Of a DNA stretch of 64,000 bases, positions 21,396 to 32,300 are shown one piece after another; position 1 is the stretch's first letter, and each line of letters starts with the position of its first letter. Under the pieces are notes generated by a model. The model was not told where the DNA came from. It did not search any database and was given only the letters and a program-made list of their open reading frames with translations. Source of the DNA: Gracilariopsis chorda (lineage: Eukaryota; Rhodophyta; Florideophyceae; Gracilariales; Gracilariaceae); assembly GCA_003194525.1 (NCBI GenBank), contig NBIV01000073.1:186001-250000 (forward strand), written 5' to 3'. A program made the position numbers and the translations under genes.

Positions 21396-22304
21396 ATGTC
21401 TGTTCCGTTTCGCAGTTCAACGACGAGTGTGTATTCAGGCTTGATGCGTTCGTATTGTAGCTGGCAAGCACGTAGATCTCGAGATACATACGCTCAGCGT
21501 GCAGCGGTGGAAGGGCTTCGGAATCGAGCTGCGTACAAGCTGATAGAAATGAACAACAAGTACCGTTTTTTGCGACGCGACTCTTACGTGGTGGATCTTG
21601 GTTCTGCGCCCGGCGGATTTGCGGCTGCTGTGGCAAAGACTGTGAAGTTGGACGACCGTGCGCGCAGATGGGACCAGGAAGGAAAGCGATTGGTGAAACG
21701 AAGAATCACTGGTCGCAGACGCTCGAGGCCGTTTGGAAAGGTATGTAACTCATTTGTGCGATCGATTTTGCGTATTGTGTTCTGAGCGAAGATGCTGACT
21801 GTGAGCGCTTGCACGGTAGCTTGTTTGTGTGGACGTGGTGGACATGGCCGAAATTGGCGGAGCGTCTTTTATACGAGGAAGCTTAATGGACGATGATGTG
21901 GAGCATCGTATAGGATATGCACTGAATGGGGATGAAGCGGACGTGGTGCTATGCGACGCGGCACCTTCGACGACGGGGAACAGTGAGATGGATCACATTC
22001 GATGTGTAGATATGGCAAAGGCGGGGCTCGGTGTTGCGAATGCGGTGCTGAGGAACGGCGGCGTGTTTGTGGTGAAAGTCTTTCGGGTGAGGAAGAAGCG
22101 CAACTGGTTGAGGCTTTAAGAAGGAGTTTCTTGAGGAGTCGAACGGTGAAACCAAAGGCGAGCGTGAAGGAGTCGCGCGAAATTTTCTACTTCTGTACGG
22201 GCTATGTGCCTGCGGAGCTTAGAGAAGGTCAGGGCTTGACGGACGAGCAGATTGATGACGCTATGCGTGCATCAGGAAGCACTGCTGCGCACTCCGAGCG
22301 GTAA
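21396..22304 (+). CDS. FtsJ/RrmJ-family rRNA 2'-O-ribose methyltransferase (MRM2-like), one intron and one apparent frameshift
   Basis: Exon 1 (21396-21740) begins with an Arg/Ser-rich, organelle-presequence-like stretch. It then has RNRAAYKLIEM (catalytic Lys) and the SAM-binding VVDLGSAPGGF. After the intron (21741-21819), exon 2 has VLCDAAPSTTGNSEMDH (catalytic Asp) and VVKVF (catalytic Lys). The C-terminal part, GEEEAQLVEALRRSF, KPKAS and SREIFYF (catalytic Glu), is in a different frame, so one G appears to be missing in the G run at 22085-22087. With that, the K-D-K-E tetrad of the family is complete. The enzyme methylates the 2'-OH of a ribose in rRNA. The N-terminus favours a mitochondrial or plastid MRM2-type enzyme over the nucleolar type. 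The basic insert before the intron (RITGRRRSRPFGK) is unusual. The stop is TAA at 22302-22304. Confidence 0.8.
21741..21819 (+). other. Spliceosomal intron, 79 bp, phase 0
   Basis: The donor is AAAG|GTATGT and the acceptor CGGTAG|CTT. Removing it joins codon 115 of exon 1 to LVCVDVVDM without changing frame, which restores the FtsJ order; retaining it leads to a stop at 21783-21785. This is the only well-supported intron among the host genes of the window. Confidence 0.85.
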
Positions 22305-22730
22305 GCTTTGTTAGTGCATGACATGCGTCCGAGTGAGTAAGAGTTGACGGGCCCTCGACTGTAACTTGCGAATGAGCTGATCTTCGTTGCGCTTCGTCTA
22401 AGATATGGCGATCTTGCCAGGTATCAGTGAAAAAATGTTGACCTGGAACACCATTTGTAGAATTGCTGTTCTCGTGATAAAGAAGCAGGTTGTAATGTGC
22501 CTAACCTTACGCGGTTTCTATCTGCTGCTTCTCATCCACTGGACTCCCCGAAAAAAGAAACAAAGCCAACACCCCATCAACCAGGCGTGTCAATGGCGTA
22601 CCCTGTGGGTCGTTCCTTTAAAACACTTTTGTAGCAGTTATGTGGAAAATCGAGTTCAAATCGCGACGCGCGGGGACCAATATGCTCTGGAGTGCCCCGC
22701 AATTTGAACGAGATTTGCAACATATAACGT

Positions 22731-22852
22731 GCTTATCTCACTGCAAAAGTTCAATATTTTGGATGCATCTGATATTTCGTTTGCCGCACAGTTCAAATAT
22801 CTGATATTTGAACTGCCCCTTGAAATGTTGAACTGTTGCAGTGAGATAGCGG
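22731..22852. repeat. Foldback (MITE-like) element, about 120 bp
   Basis: The outer arms are 22731-22760 (GCTTATCTCACTGCAAAAGT...) and 22822-22850; the reverse complement of the right arm (GCTATCTCACTGCAACAGTT...) matches the left with few mismatches. Inside is a 27-base palindrome at 22789-22815 (CAGTTCAAATATC, a central T, GATATTTGAACTG). No target duplication could be fixed. Confidence 0.7.
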
Positions 22853-24157
22853 TCATGGATCAAATTGTCACCAAACGTGACGGCCGGAGTACCTGGTAGA
22901 CTACCAACGTTACACGTTAGCTCCAATGTACCAAAGAGGTAGAGCTACAGTTGGTACCTATTTGGATGTTGCGTGACAATTGATTGCACTCAAAATGCGA
23001 TTTGTGTTTTATGTCCACCCCTCCCTCACATTGCTATGGTGAAGGAACCGAATAGTTTGAAGGTAGCTCCCAAAAATTGTAGCCATGTGTAATGACAACC
23101 CCTGGCTGTTAAAAGCAAAGGAAAAAAGCACGAATGGCAGGGAACGGATCCCTCTACGCGGCAGCCCTTAGCTGCAACCATACCGAGCGCTACAAGAAGA
23201 TAGCAAAGTTAGTGAAGTCAAACCTGTCGCATCTGAGATGCGCTTGGGAGTTAAGCCATCTTGAGCAAGTGCACTTGCAGCCTCACAAATGCATGAAAGC
23301 CTCCACGATAACCGAAAACCATGCACGTTAATCCGCTGCTGGTCGTTACAATCACTGAAAGTTCATACGCTTTTAATGAAAGTGGAGGCTGCGTGGAATG
23401 AATTGAATGAAGTTGGGACAGTGGATGGGGCCGTGCTTTTCTACTCGCAACACGTTTAAGTCATTGAGGGTGGTGTTTGACTATGACGTGAGACTCCGGG
23501 ATCCCACCGTGGGATTCCCACGTGGAGGAGGGCCCTGAGTCACCCTGTATCACAAGGCATGTTTCTCATAAGAGCAATTTGAATCATAAGATCAGAACTA
23601 CCTACCTATTTTTAACCACTGCTCCAAATGGCTGCGTTTAGCAAACAGACATAATGAATCCCTTGTAAACCTAATAACTCTTGTCCTGGGCTGAACCGAG
23701 TTGTTAATTTCTGCACTGCCCAGTGTACGCGTTTCGTTACAGAACTGTTCCTGTGACCGCCGGATTAACGATACATCCCTTCCTTCTGTACGTTCCCACC
23801 CCCTTTCAAAACAAACACTGGAAACTCAACATCTGCCTCGTAGAACAAGTTTTCTCTCTTGCCTACAATCTCAGGTTCAAGCATGAAGTTTTCCTTCACC
23901 GAAAGCAAAGAATGGTGCAAACAAACAGCTTGCCTGAACCGATAATTTGGGCTTGTTCCTATCAGCCCCGAGACCTTTTATGCAAAACAATTGCAAAGGA
24001 GCTGGTTCCCTTCTTCGGTCCCTAGTGGTTGAACTATATTCTCGTTCGTGTTCACTCGTTTTTCTGTTCGTTGTCTCGCTCTGTTTTATTTCAACAGCCA
24101 TGCACCATGCACTATTTGACATAAGAGGGCGTTTACCACATGCACAACCCGCCCCCG

Positions 24158-24183
24158 CCCCCCCCCCCCCCCCCCCCCCCCCC
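24158..24183 (+). repeat. Poly-C homopolymer, 26 bases
   Basis: An unbroken run of C about 130 bases before the chosen ATG of the TPR gene. If an upstream ATG at 24140 were used, it would code for proline. Its length is likely to vary between individuals or be uncertain in the assembly. Confidence 0.9.
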
Positions 24184-24313
24184 TGAAGCACATATCTGTT
24201 TTGTCGAGGGAAAGCAGATCTTCTCTGAGCTTTTCCAGAGATCTAGAACACTATCACTCGTCGTCTTTCCTCAACCATCCATCACAAACCAGCATTTAGA
24301 CACCTCTGGCACA

Positions 24314-27300
24314 ATGGAGGGACTATCACACTTGGACATAACAGAAGAACTGGATATATCCCAAATTCCTGAAAGCGCACGGAATGAAAATGCTTTTCGA
24401 AGAGTTTTCCGTATGATGGAAGAAGCACGTAACTGCGAAAGCCGTGAAGGGATCATTAAACGTTTTCTTGAATATCGTGCTCAGGCGGCTACGATACTTG
24501 GTCGGCAAGGCCAGTCTTACCTTTCGATTACACACTCATTCGATGTGAAACCTAAATCCGAGCTCCGCCATTCTCTCGACGGCTTGGCACCGATGTTGAT
24601 ATCTGAACTCAATCTTGGTTCAACCCACCGTGGGCATTACCTTTGTGGACATGTAGCCATTAGCGATGCGTTCGCCTCGGTTACTTCTGGGAATCTTCTC
24701 CTCGAGGACATTGCAGGTGACCTGGTAAATGTTGCCGTTTATGACCTCCAGAAACATCAGAGGCGCCGAATTGCTAAGCTTTTCCCTCAGGGCCGTGGTA
24801 TTGCCATCATAGAACCGTACTACAAAAGAAGAATGGACTTTACTCGTGGTATTCGTATCGATGAGCCGAGAGAGATCGTCTCCTGGAATCGTCCCCAAAC
24901 AGTCAATGCTTGGAAAGAGCTGGGAAATGAGTTTATGCTTCGAGTCCCGCAACATACACGGGGTGCTCTGATGTGCTACAATGCTGCACTGAAACAAGTC
25001 AGTCCAACTTCTGTGGCGTCGCTTTCTTTGCTTCAGTCATTGCTAATGAATTTGAGCATATGTAGGCACAGCTTTGGCGAATATATGCAGGCGGCCAGAC
25101 TAGCAGCCATGGCTTCTGTGATTGATCCGAGTGTCATGAAGCCGAAATACCTCCTCTCGAAGAGTTTTCTTGAATTGGGAAGATCTTGCAAAAGACAACA
25201 TCCTGCTCTACATGTCGCTAAGGCCATCATTGAAAGCGTACTGTCTTCCTCATCTATTACAAAAGATGAGGCCGTACAGTTTAAAGAACTTATCGAACCG
25301 CTTCACAACTGTCTTCATACTCAATGCAGAGAATACGGAAACCATGCAGAAATCATGAGGTGGCTCAAGCTCTGTCCCGCAGAATACTCTTGGTGCGGTA
25401 TACCAGACGTCGTTGATTGGAAAATCTTTGAACAGGAAGTCGAGATCAACATCGATCATCAGGAGAAATTGGTCAACGCACTGAAAACGAAGGAGAAAGG
25501 CTCGAAGCTTTTCCGAGAAGGAAAGAGAAAAGAAGCTCAAGAGTGTTACCTGCAAGCACTGTATAATTCGAAGAATCTTTCGGACATTGTCAAGGATGTA
25601 GCTGTCGTACTAAGCAACAAGGCTACCGCGCTATCAATAGACGCTGATGAAGCTGAAGAGCGTGAAGAAGGTTTCCCTCGCTTACCGGATGCGTTGGCCA
25701 ACTGCTGTGTGAGTGCACTCCTTGATCACTCTAACTGGAAACCATGGGTTCGCCAGGTGTATATCGTAGAGAAACTTCTTGGTAGGCGCGCGGCCGAGCA
25801 ATGGTGCAACAGATTATTACAGGTTCTTGACATGGAGAACAACTCACCTGATGTTACAAAGATCACCGAAAAGCTTTCAGCGAAGCAAGAGATCCTCACA
25901 AATGAGAACAGAATGAATGTTTTGAAAAAGTCCGTATCCCAAGTCCCCACATCAAAACAAAGAGAAGAACGCGATGCTACGCTTCCACATATAAGAGGAG
26001 ATCATGTTGAAGATGAAGCTCTTTCAGAATCGCTTTCAGAATCGCTCCGTACGGCAAAAACCACATTCGCCCTCATGAGAATGATGATTAAGTCCGACCC
26101 TTTTTCAGAGATACGTTTTGGAAGGCTGTGTGAAAGAAAGTGTCCTCAAATACATGAAGAACTCCTCAAAGAACATGGTATACCATCTGGAATTGATTCG
26201 CAAATAGCATATCAGATTCTTGAGGTTGCTGCAAATGAAGCGCGATTTGAACCGTGGTGCTCGAGCCACATGATTGCGATAAATGAGTTCCGTTTCACTG
26301 CGCCAATGAAAGTAAAGCGCTGGCACGGAATCGGTCGACTTTACGAGGTTGAGCAGTCGAGAGAATCCATGAAACCCGGCGACATCGTAGACTCTCGAAT
26401 GGAAGACGCCCGTCTAGGATTCTCATACTCATCTAGCATACGCTCAAACTTTGGGAACTCTCCAAGTTCTACTGAAACTATGTTTCATGGCACCACTCAT
26501 GTTTCTGTAGGGTTCAACGATCTTGGTTGCCTGCTCTCTGCGAAGTTTTGTACTTTGGAAACAACTGAATCGACAAGGCAAGCCGTGCGCTTTGTAGGAT
26601 TTGAGAAGAGTGAGTTCTCTGTCGCGAAGAGTCGTGTGCTCGCACAAATGATAGGAGATCCTACGGTGCCACTAGTTCATGTTCTTCAAGTGTGGTATTC
26701 GTCAACATGGTCAAATGACACTCTTAATTCATTCAGACGGTCGGTCCCAAAGGTTCTAGCCCAGTATAAGGAGTTCCCATCTCCATCAGAGGAGAATATA
26801 GAAACATATCTTCAACGCTGGATGATTGTCGCACCTGTATCAGTTGCTTCCGCACGTCAAACTTTTATGAAGGACGGAAATACCCACGGGAGACGCAACT
26901 TCAGCAACATTTGCAGTTTTCGGAGAGCGAAAGATCGCTTGGCTTTGTGTCATTATTTTCTAACTGGTGAGATTCTGCCATCGGACTTGGCCATGAAAGC
27001 ACACGAGAGGTACATGGGGAGGGAAGCATCTGGCTCTCAACAACATTTTCGCAGGGAGGAAGCTTTAGCAGGTCTTCGATATGGACATGAAACCACTGAC
27101 TTTACAGACTCCAGAGGAAAGAGTGCAAAAGGCGGTCGTGCTAGCAAGAAAGGTCGTTCGAGGTCAAGGAAAGCGAAGAACATGAAGAAGGTGCAGCCGC
27201 AGAACAAGAAATCAAAAGTAGAAAGCTCAACAGCTGAGAAGGCGGCTTTTGGAAGTGTAACTGCTTGGAGCGTGCCTGCCGGGTCGCCACCTCTAGAGGA

Positions 27301-28081
27301 ATCCAATGCACTTGGCGTAGTTCTGGTGAAGGATCTGGTGGCCGAACGTGGAGTACAGGGACCTGATATGAATATCGTGGACTTGTTTGTAGTAAGGACG
27401 CTACGCAAACTGCATCAACTCCGAGAGAGGCTTGTCCAAAAGGCTCTAACAGTGGAGTTGTACCCCGGAGTTGTCGATGCGCTCAACAAGCCGCAAGCCA
27501 TGAAGATGGCGCGTAGGATTGGCGATTTGAAGCCGAAAACAATTTCATGGTCCAATGTGTTGGATTACATGGAGTTAGGTGCGTTCCATGAGCTTGCACG
27601 ACTGTGCTCCGATGCGCGAGATACTATCCACTACGGCTATAGCATGAACTGGGTTGCGGAAACTTATGGCACTAACATCATGGACTATGACCAGAGCACA
27701 CAAGGAGGGAAGCGAGTTGTCAACGCTGTGTTAAACAAGACACTGGGAAAGGAAGCGATTGTGCGTGCGAGGGAGACCGGTTCGGACAAGTTTCTTTTTA
27801 TTCCGTTGTTTGATGCGCAGCTGAATCTGAGTGGGTTTGAGCTTGCTCAAAAGCTTCATAGCTTTTGGGTGACGCATTTCTGCGAGAAGGCTTTGGTTCA
27901 TAAAGGTGAGCGAAATGGCTCGGAAGGTGGCAATGGCAGCGCGAGGTGTGGAGCGAGCACTACGGGATTTAAGATGGTGGAATACTACATGTCAGATCAG
28001 TTTCCGCTGTACCGTTCAGACTTGAATGTGTACATGAAGTGGACGTATGATGAGAATTCAAGGTGCATTGGACAGGTTTAG
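24314..28081 (+). CDS. Large TPR protein with a SET/TPR-type N-terminal module
   Basis: The ATG at 24314 (context GGCACAATGG) gives 1255 residues. The frame is open 58 codons further upstream, but that part is translated poly-C and looks like 5' UTR. Residues about 90-220 form a beta-rich region (NLLLEDIAGDLVNVAVYDLQ, GRGIAIIEPYYKRRMDF, GIRIDEPREIVSWN) like the segment that precedes the TPRs in fungal and algal TPR-SET proteins. TPR-like helices follow at about 220-330 (AWKELGNEFMLRVPQHTRGAL) and 430-560 (KEKGSKLFREGKRKEAQECY). Residues about 690-860 hold an uncharacterised region with VPLVHVLQVWYSSTWSNDT. A very basic stretch is at about 930-980, and a conserved-looking C-terminal domain follows (WSNVLDYMELGAFHELARL). 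I see no SET motifs (no NHxC, no ELxxDY) and no MYND zinc finger. The function is unknown. Confidence 0.7.
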   Translation: MEGLSHLDITEELDISQIPESARNENAFRRVFRMMEEARNCESREGIIKRFLEYRAQAATILGRQGQSYLSITHSFDVKPKSELRHSLDGLAPMLISELNLGSTHRGHYLCGHVAISDAFASVTSGNLLLEDIAGDLVNVAVYDLQKHQRRRIAKLFPQGRGIAIIEPYYKRRMDFTRGIRIDEPREIVSWNRPQTVNAWKELGNEFMLRVPQHTRGALMCYNAALKQVSPTSVASLSLLQSLLMNLSICRHSFGEYMQAARLAAMASVIDPSVMKPKYLLSKSFLELGRSCKRQHPALHVAKAIIESVLSSSSITKDEAVQFKELIEPLHNCLHTQCREYGNHAEIMRWLKLCPAEYSWCGIPDVVDWKIFEQEVEINIDHQEKLVNALKTKEKGSKLFREGKRKEAQECYLQALYNSKNLSDIVKDVAVVLSNKATALSIDADEAEEREEGFPRLPDALANCCVSALLDHSNWKPWVRQVYIVEKLLGRRAAEQWCNRLLQVLDMENNSPDVTKITEKLSAKQEILTNENRMNVLKKSVSQVPTSKQREERDATLPHIRGDHVEDEALSESLSESLRTAKTTFALMRMMIKSDPFSEIRFGRLCERKCPQIHEELLKEHGIPSGIDSQIAYQILEVAANEARFEPWCSSHMIAINEFRFTAPMKVKRWHGIGRLYEVEQSRESMKPGDIVDSRMEDARLGFSYSSSIRSNFGNSPSSTETMFHGTTHVSVGFNDLGCLLSAKFCTLETTESTRQAVRFVGFEKSEFSVAKSRVLAQMIGDPTVPLVHVLQVWYSSTWSNDTLNSFRRSVPKVLAQYKEFPSPSEENIETYLQRWMIVAPVSVASARQTFMKDGNTHGRRNFSNICSFRRAKDRLALCHYFLTGEILPSDLAMKAHERYMGREASGSQQHFRREEALAGLRYGHETTDFTDSRGKSAKGGRASKKGRSRSRKAKNMKKVQPQNKKSKVESSTAEKAAFGSVTAWSVPAGSPPLEESNALGVVLVKDLVAERGVQGPDMNIVDLFVVRTLRKLHQLRERLVQKALTVELYPGVVDALNKPQAMKMARRIGDLKPKTISWSNVLDYMELGAFHELARLCSDARDTIHYGYSMNWVAETYGTNIMDYDQSTQGGKRVVNAVLNKTLGKEAIVRARETGSDKFLFIPLFDAQLNLSGFELAQKLHSFWVTHFCEKALVHKGERNGSEGGNGSARCGASTTGFKMVEYYMSDQFPLYRSDLNVYMKWTYDENSRCIGQV

Positions 28082-28936
28082 ACGAAGACTTAAAGAGTTT
28101 CTAAGAAACTGGGCGTGGGTGTTGTTGGAAAGATGAGTGTGAGTTGTGTGTAGAAAGAACTAGGTAGGAAATGCATTTAGTAAAACAAGCTTGTGTCGAA
28201 ATTGGGTGGTTGGTGCGCATGCTGCTTCTCTGAGAAGCACGGCAGACGAATTGACAAAGGGTTCGGGCACGTGCATCTCGCCTTCACGTGGTGTGCCTGA
28301 CTCTGATCCCTTTGCAACGGGGGCGGAGCGAAAATGAGAACGCAGACGGATCTCCAACGGAGGCCAAGGACGGATGTGAGGCCACAGAAGTTGTTGGGCT
28401 TCCTGAAGAGAGAAGGCTTTTACTGAAAGCTCTCCTTCAGCTTAGTAATGGAGAGCTGTTGACCACAATAAAGAAGAAGAAGAAATGGGGTTTGCTGAGT
28501 TGGAAATATGGCAGCGTAGCGGAGTGCAGATGGCTCTTGCATTCCTGCATTCACTGTGTGAAAGGACGGCATCGATAGAATGCTGGCATGTGTTATAACC
28601 GTTCCTTTGGCTACATGTTATGCAGTAACCCTTTACAATATGCTGCAGTGCACAAAGTGTTCAAAAGGCGATGTGGTATAGTGGATTGTGTGTTGTGTAA
28701 TGGTTGAGCACGGGTGGTGGACACAGAAACTGCGAGCTGGGCGACACTACTACGACGTCAAACTGCTCAAGTTGGAGACGTTTATGGTTGAAACGTCCGA
28801 CCGTTCTCCGACGCTGGCACAGAACATGGTCGTGAGGTGAGTTGTGGAAAATTGGCGCCGGGTTGCTAACTCGGCACCTGAGTGTCATAGTCAAAACGAC
28901 TAGGCCACATGTCCGGTGTGAACTGATGATAGTCGT
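28082..28936. other. 3' flank of the TPR gene, no gene recognised
   Basis: Short ORFs only (for example 28288-28578) without known motifs. The right edge is the target site of the copia element. A 25-base string at 28899-28923 recurs at 35871-35895 with one mismatch. Confidence 0.5.
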
Positions 28937-29150
28937 TGTGAAAGGTTGTGGAGGGTGTTGATTCCTCCGGCCGGTGGTGCTCGGGTCAGCGCCGCCGGCC
29001 GCTCTTTATAGTCCTACAATTCTAATTAAAATGTACGTAATTAGGAGAGGTCTGCATTTGTAATCAAGAGAGTTGGACAAGATTACAAATGCAACTGACA
29101 CTAAATTACAACAGCCGATAGTGCAGCCGTACAAATTGCGTGTCCTCACA
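28937..29150 (-). repeat. 3' LTR of the copia element
   Basis: Ends are TGTGA...TCACA (a perfect 5-bp terminal inversion). On the minus strand it carries ACTATAAAGAG, a TATA-like box, and the GC-rich hairpin-prone stretch around GCCGCCGGCCGC. It reads as identical to 34147-34360. The purine-rich stretch GCGAGGGACAG immediately before it (minus strand) is the likely polypurine tract. Confidence 0.95.
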
Positions 29151-29391
29151 CTGTCCCTCGCAAACAACTCTAAAGCTATTTGCGCATCATTAATGCCACC
29201 GTTAAAAACCTAAATATCAGCAAAAACCATATAGGATAAAAAGCTGCATAGTTAGGAAAAGGTATAGCAATGTAATACTTATCTAAGTCCAAAATAGTGT
29301 TTTCAAGAACAGATAATCTGGATAAAACGCATAGAAACAAAAACAAAACAAGAAACAAACAAAAAAAGATTGGTCAATAAATGTTCAACAG

Positions 29392-32300
29392 TTATTGTAG
29401 TCCGCACAAAACAGAAAGTTGGTATAAGCTTTCTCGGTTAGCAGCTTTTGTCATTATGTCAGCCGGCTGGGAATCAGTTCTGATCTCAAGTATTTTCAGC
29501 ATTCCAGACTTCACAAGGTCTTTGACATGATGGTATTTCAGAGAAATATGTTTGTTTCTCTCAGACGTTTTCGAAGTCTTCGCAATAGAGTTTGCCGTAG
29601 AACTGTCTGTATAGATACAGACGGGATACATTCCGATAGGCTCTTCTTGCAGAATTTGGCAATGATGAAGCTCCCAAAATAGTCTTCGGATCCAAGTCAC
29701 TAACTTAGCGCAATACGATAAAGCAACGTATTCAGCTTCTCCCGAAGACAAAGCCACGATTGTCTGTTTCTTGCTAGTCCATAGGATTGGAGCATCGTTG
29801 ACTTTGATCAGTACTCCCGTCGTTGACTTCCTTGTTTCTCGGCATCCTGCCCAGTCCGCATCGCAAAAACCTTCCAAAGGTGATACACTGGTTGCGGGAA
29901 AGTGCATACAAAGGTTCTTTGTTCCCTTTAAATATCTAAGCACTCGCTTTGCCAAAGCTAAGTGCCTTAAACAAGGTTTATGAACCTGTCTCGCCAGCAT
30001 TGAAGCTGCAAACATGACGTCTGGTCTAGAAGCCACGGCTAGATACATCAGTTGTCCTACCAGTTTCCGATATTTCCGGTGGAGTGGAGGAGGCAGCTTC
30101 TGTTCCTGTTCGCTTGTACCCATGATAGAGTAGCCATGGTGCAACGGTGTTTGCACAGGGTTTGCGTTTCCGAGGTTATATTCTCGTAGCAGCTTATCCA
30201 CATACGTTTCCTGACTAACCTTGATGCCATATCTGTCCCGACTGAGATGAAGTCCGACGAATGATTTGGCTTCTCCCAATAGTTTCACTTGAAAACGTCT
30301 CTTCATTTCGGCTTTAAAGTCGTCCAGAAGAGACCTCGAGTCAGACGACATCAATATGTCGTCCACAACGATGACGAGGATCAGTATCCCACTGCTTGAT
30401 CGATATATATAGAGACGGTAGTCCGTTTTCGATTGACGGAATTGCAGTGTGATCAACGTCGTGTGTAGAAATGATCCCCAGATCTGTCCAGCCTGCTTTG
30501 CCCCGTATAATGATTTCAGCAGTAGACATACTTTTCCCGGAACGTATGAAGTTCCAGACGAGTTCTGGGGTTGTTCCATGATCAATGGTTCATCGAGGTC
30601 GCCGTACAGGTAGGCATTGCTGATATCCATTGTTTCCAGCAAAAGGTCTTGCGCAGCAGCCTTTGCCAATGCCAACCTTATTGTCTCAAGTCTTGCGACT
30701 GGGGCATAAAGGTTTTCAGGGTCGTAATCGATGTACGGTTTCTGCATGTCCCCTCGCGCTACACAACGTGCCTTAGGAAGGATATCCAAAGGTTTTGCGC
30801 TGAGTTGTTTTGCCGTAAATGTCCAAAGGAATGGGATTGGATTCATTCCTGGTTTTCGGTCAATGAGCTTCCATGTTTTGCGTTCGATGAGAGCGTCATA
30901 CTCTCGGTCGATTGCGTCTGCCCATTCTGGTATTGTCCTTGCTTGGGAAAATGTCTTTGGTACTTTGTCCAGCTCACTGTTATTTGTTGAACGAGTGTGT
31001 GCCACTAGACAATGTTCCAAAGCTGAGTCCAAGTGTTCTTCATCCACTTCGTCATTACGTTCTTCTGCTTCTGTCCTGCCCAAGGACGAGAAGTCGAGAA
31101 GCTCGTTGATGGAAGGCAGTATTTTCTTGGCCATCTTAAAGTCCCTTTGCCTCACCATGATTACTTTCTTTTGGGAAGGTATGTATACCCGATACAGTGT
31201 TTGGAAGCTCTCCATTCCAACGAAGTGGCCGTAGATGGCGCGTGGGAGTATTTTCTTGTTGGGAATGGTTTCCGACCTGTATATAAAGGCGTGGCCATCT
31301 TGTCCAAACTTCAGTAATGTATCGAACGATGGATTTTGTCCAAACCACTCTTTGTAGGGGATTCTCATGTCGAGTCGTGAGTTTGGAAGGCGGTTTCGCA
31401 GCCAGTTTGCATGCGATATCGCTTCTTCCCATAATTCGAGTGGTAATTTTGATGCAAAGAGCAGAGTTCTGGCCGTTTTCCATAAGTCTTGGATAATTTT
31501 CTCCGCTGCGCCGTTAGACTCATGTGCATGCGGAGGAGTGTACTCCAAGAGGATCCCGTTATCTAATGCGTAATGGATGAACTCATTAGACCTATTCTCA
31601 CCAGCTCCGTCGAGGCGAACGCGGTACAAACGGTTTTGGGGTTGTTCGTTTTCTGCGAGAGCCTTGTACCAACGTATTGATTGCGTGAATTGGTCTTTCT
31701 TAGTCAGGAAGTATATTGATGATGCCCTTGTATTGTCGTCAAGTAGTACCTGCATGTACTTTGATCCTTGTAACGAAGGTGGGGATATTGGGCCTGTGAG
31801 GTCTGTGTGTGTCAAAGCTAAGGGGTGGTTTGCCACTGAATGCAAGCGTTGGGTTGGAGATCGCCTCGATTTTGCCTCAATGCATGGACTGCAATGTATG
31901 TTTTCGATTTCCGTCGGTGGCAGGTTAGGAATTCCTGAAGATTGCGGGATTGTGCGAAGCAACCTGTCCTTGCCGGGGTGTCCGAGTTTTTCATGCCAGT
32001 CAATTGCTGTGTTTCCGGGCATGACTTGTGCGGTTTGGGCTGTCGATGGAGCGATCGGCTTTGGTAGTGGGTACAAACCGTTTTTAGCTTTGCAGCGATG
32101 AAGTTCTTTCCCGTTTTTGACGTCACTTAGGACAAATCCATGAAAGGAGTCTTCGTTGGAAAAGGAAACGTTTGTGTGCTGTGATAAGACGTATAATGAA
32201 ATAAGGTTTGAGTCAAACGAAGGTGTGTGCTTCGCAGGTAACCTTATTCCGTCTCCTACTGGCAGCATAATTGTCCCTGCTCCAACTATTTCCGATTGTC

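Larger units (their letters stand above)
22305..24313. other. Intergenic, with a foldback element and a poly-C tract
   Basis: No gene recognised. A MITE-like foldback lies at 22731-22852 and a 26-base C run at 24158-24183. The last few hundred bases must contain the promoter and 5' UTR of the TPR gene. The frame at 23134-23331 has no known motif. Confidence 0.5.

Noticed and set aside
22640-22690. tRNA-like B-box string (GAGTTCAAATCGCG)
   Set aside because: No matching A box or cloverleaf around it.
24140-24313. Upstream extension of the TPR protein with a poly-proline start
   Set aside because: It is the translation of a C homopolymer and of probable 5' UTR; the ATG at 24314 has a better context and starts the conserved-looking part.
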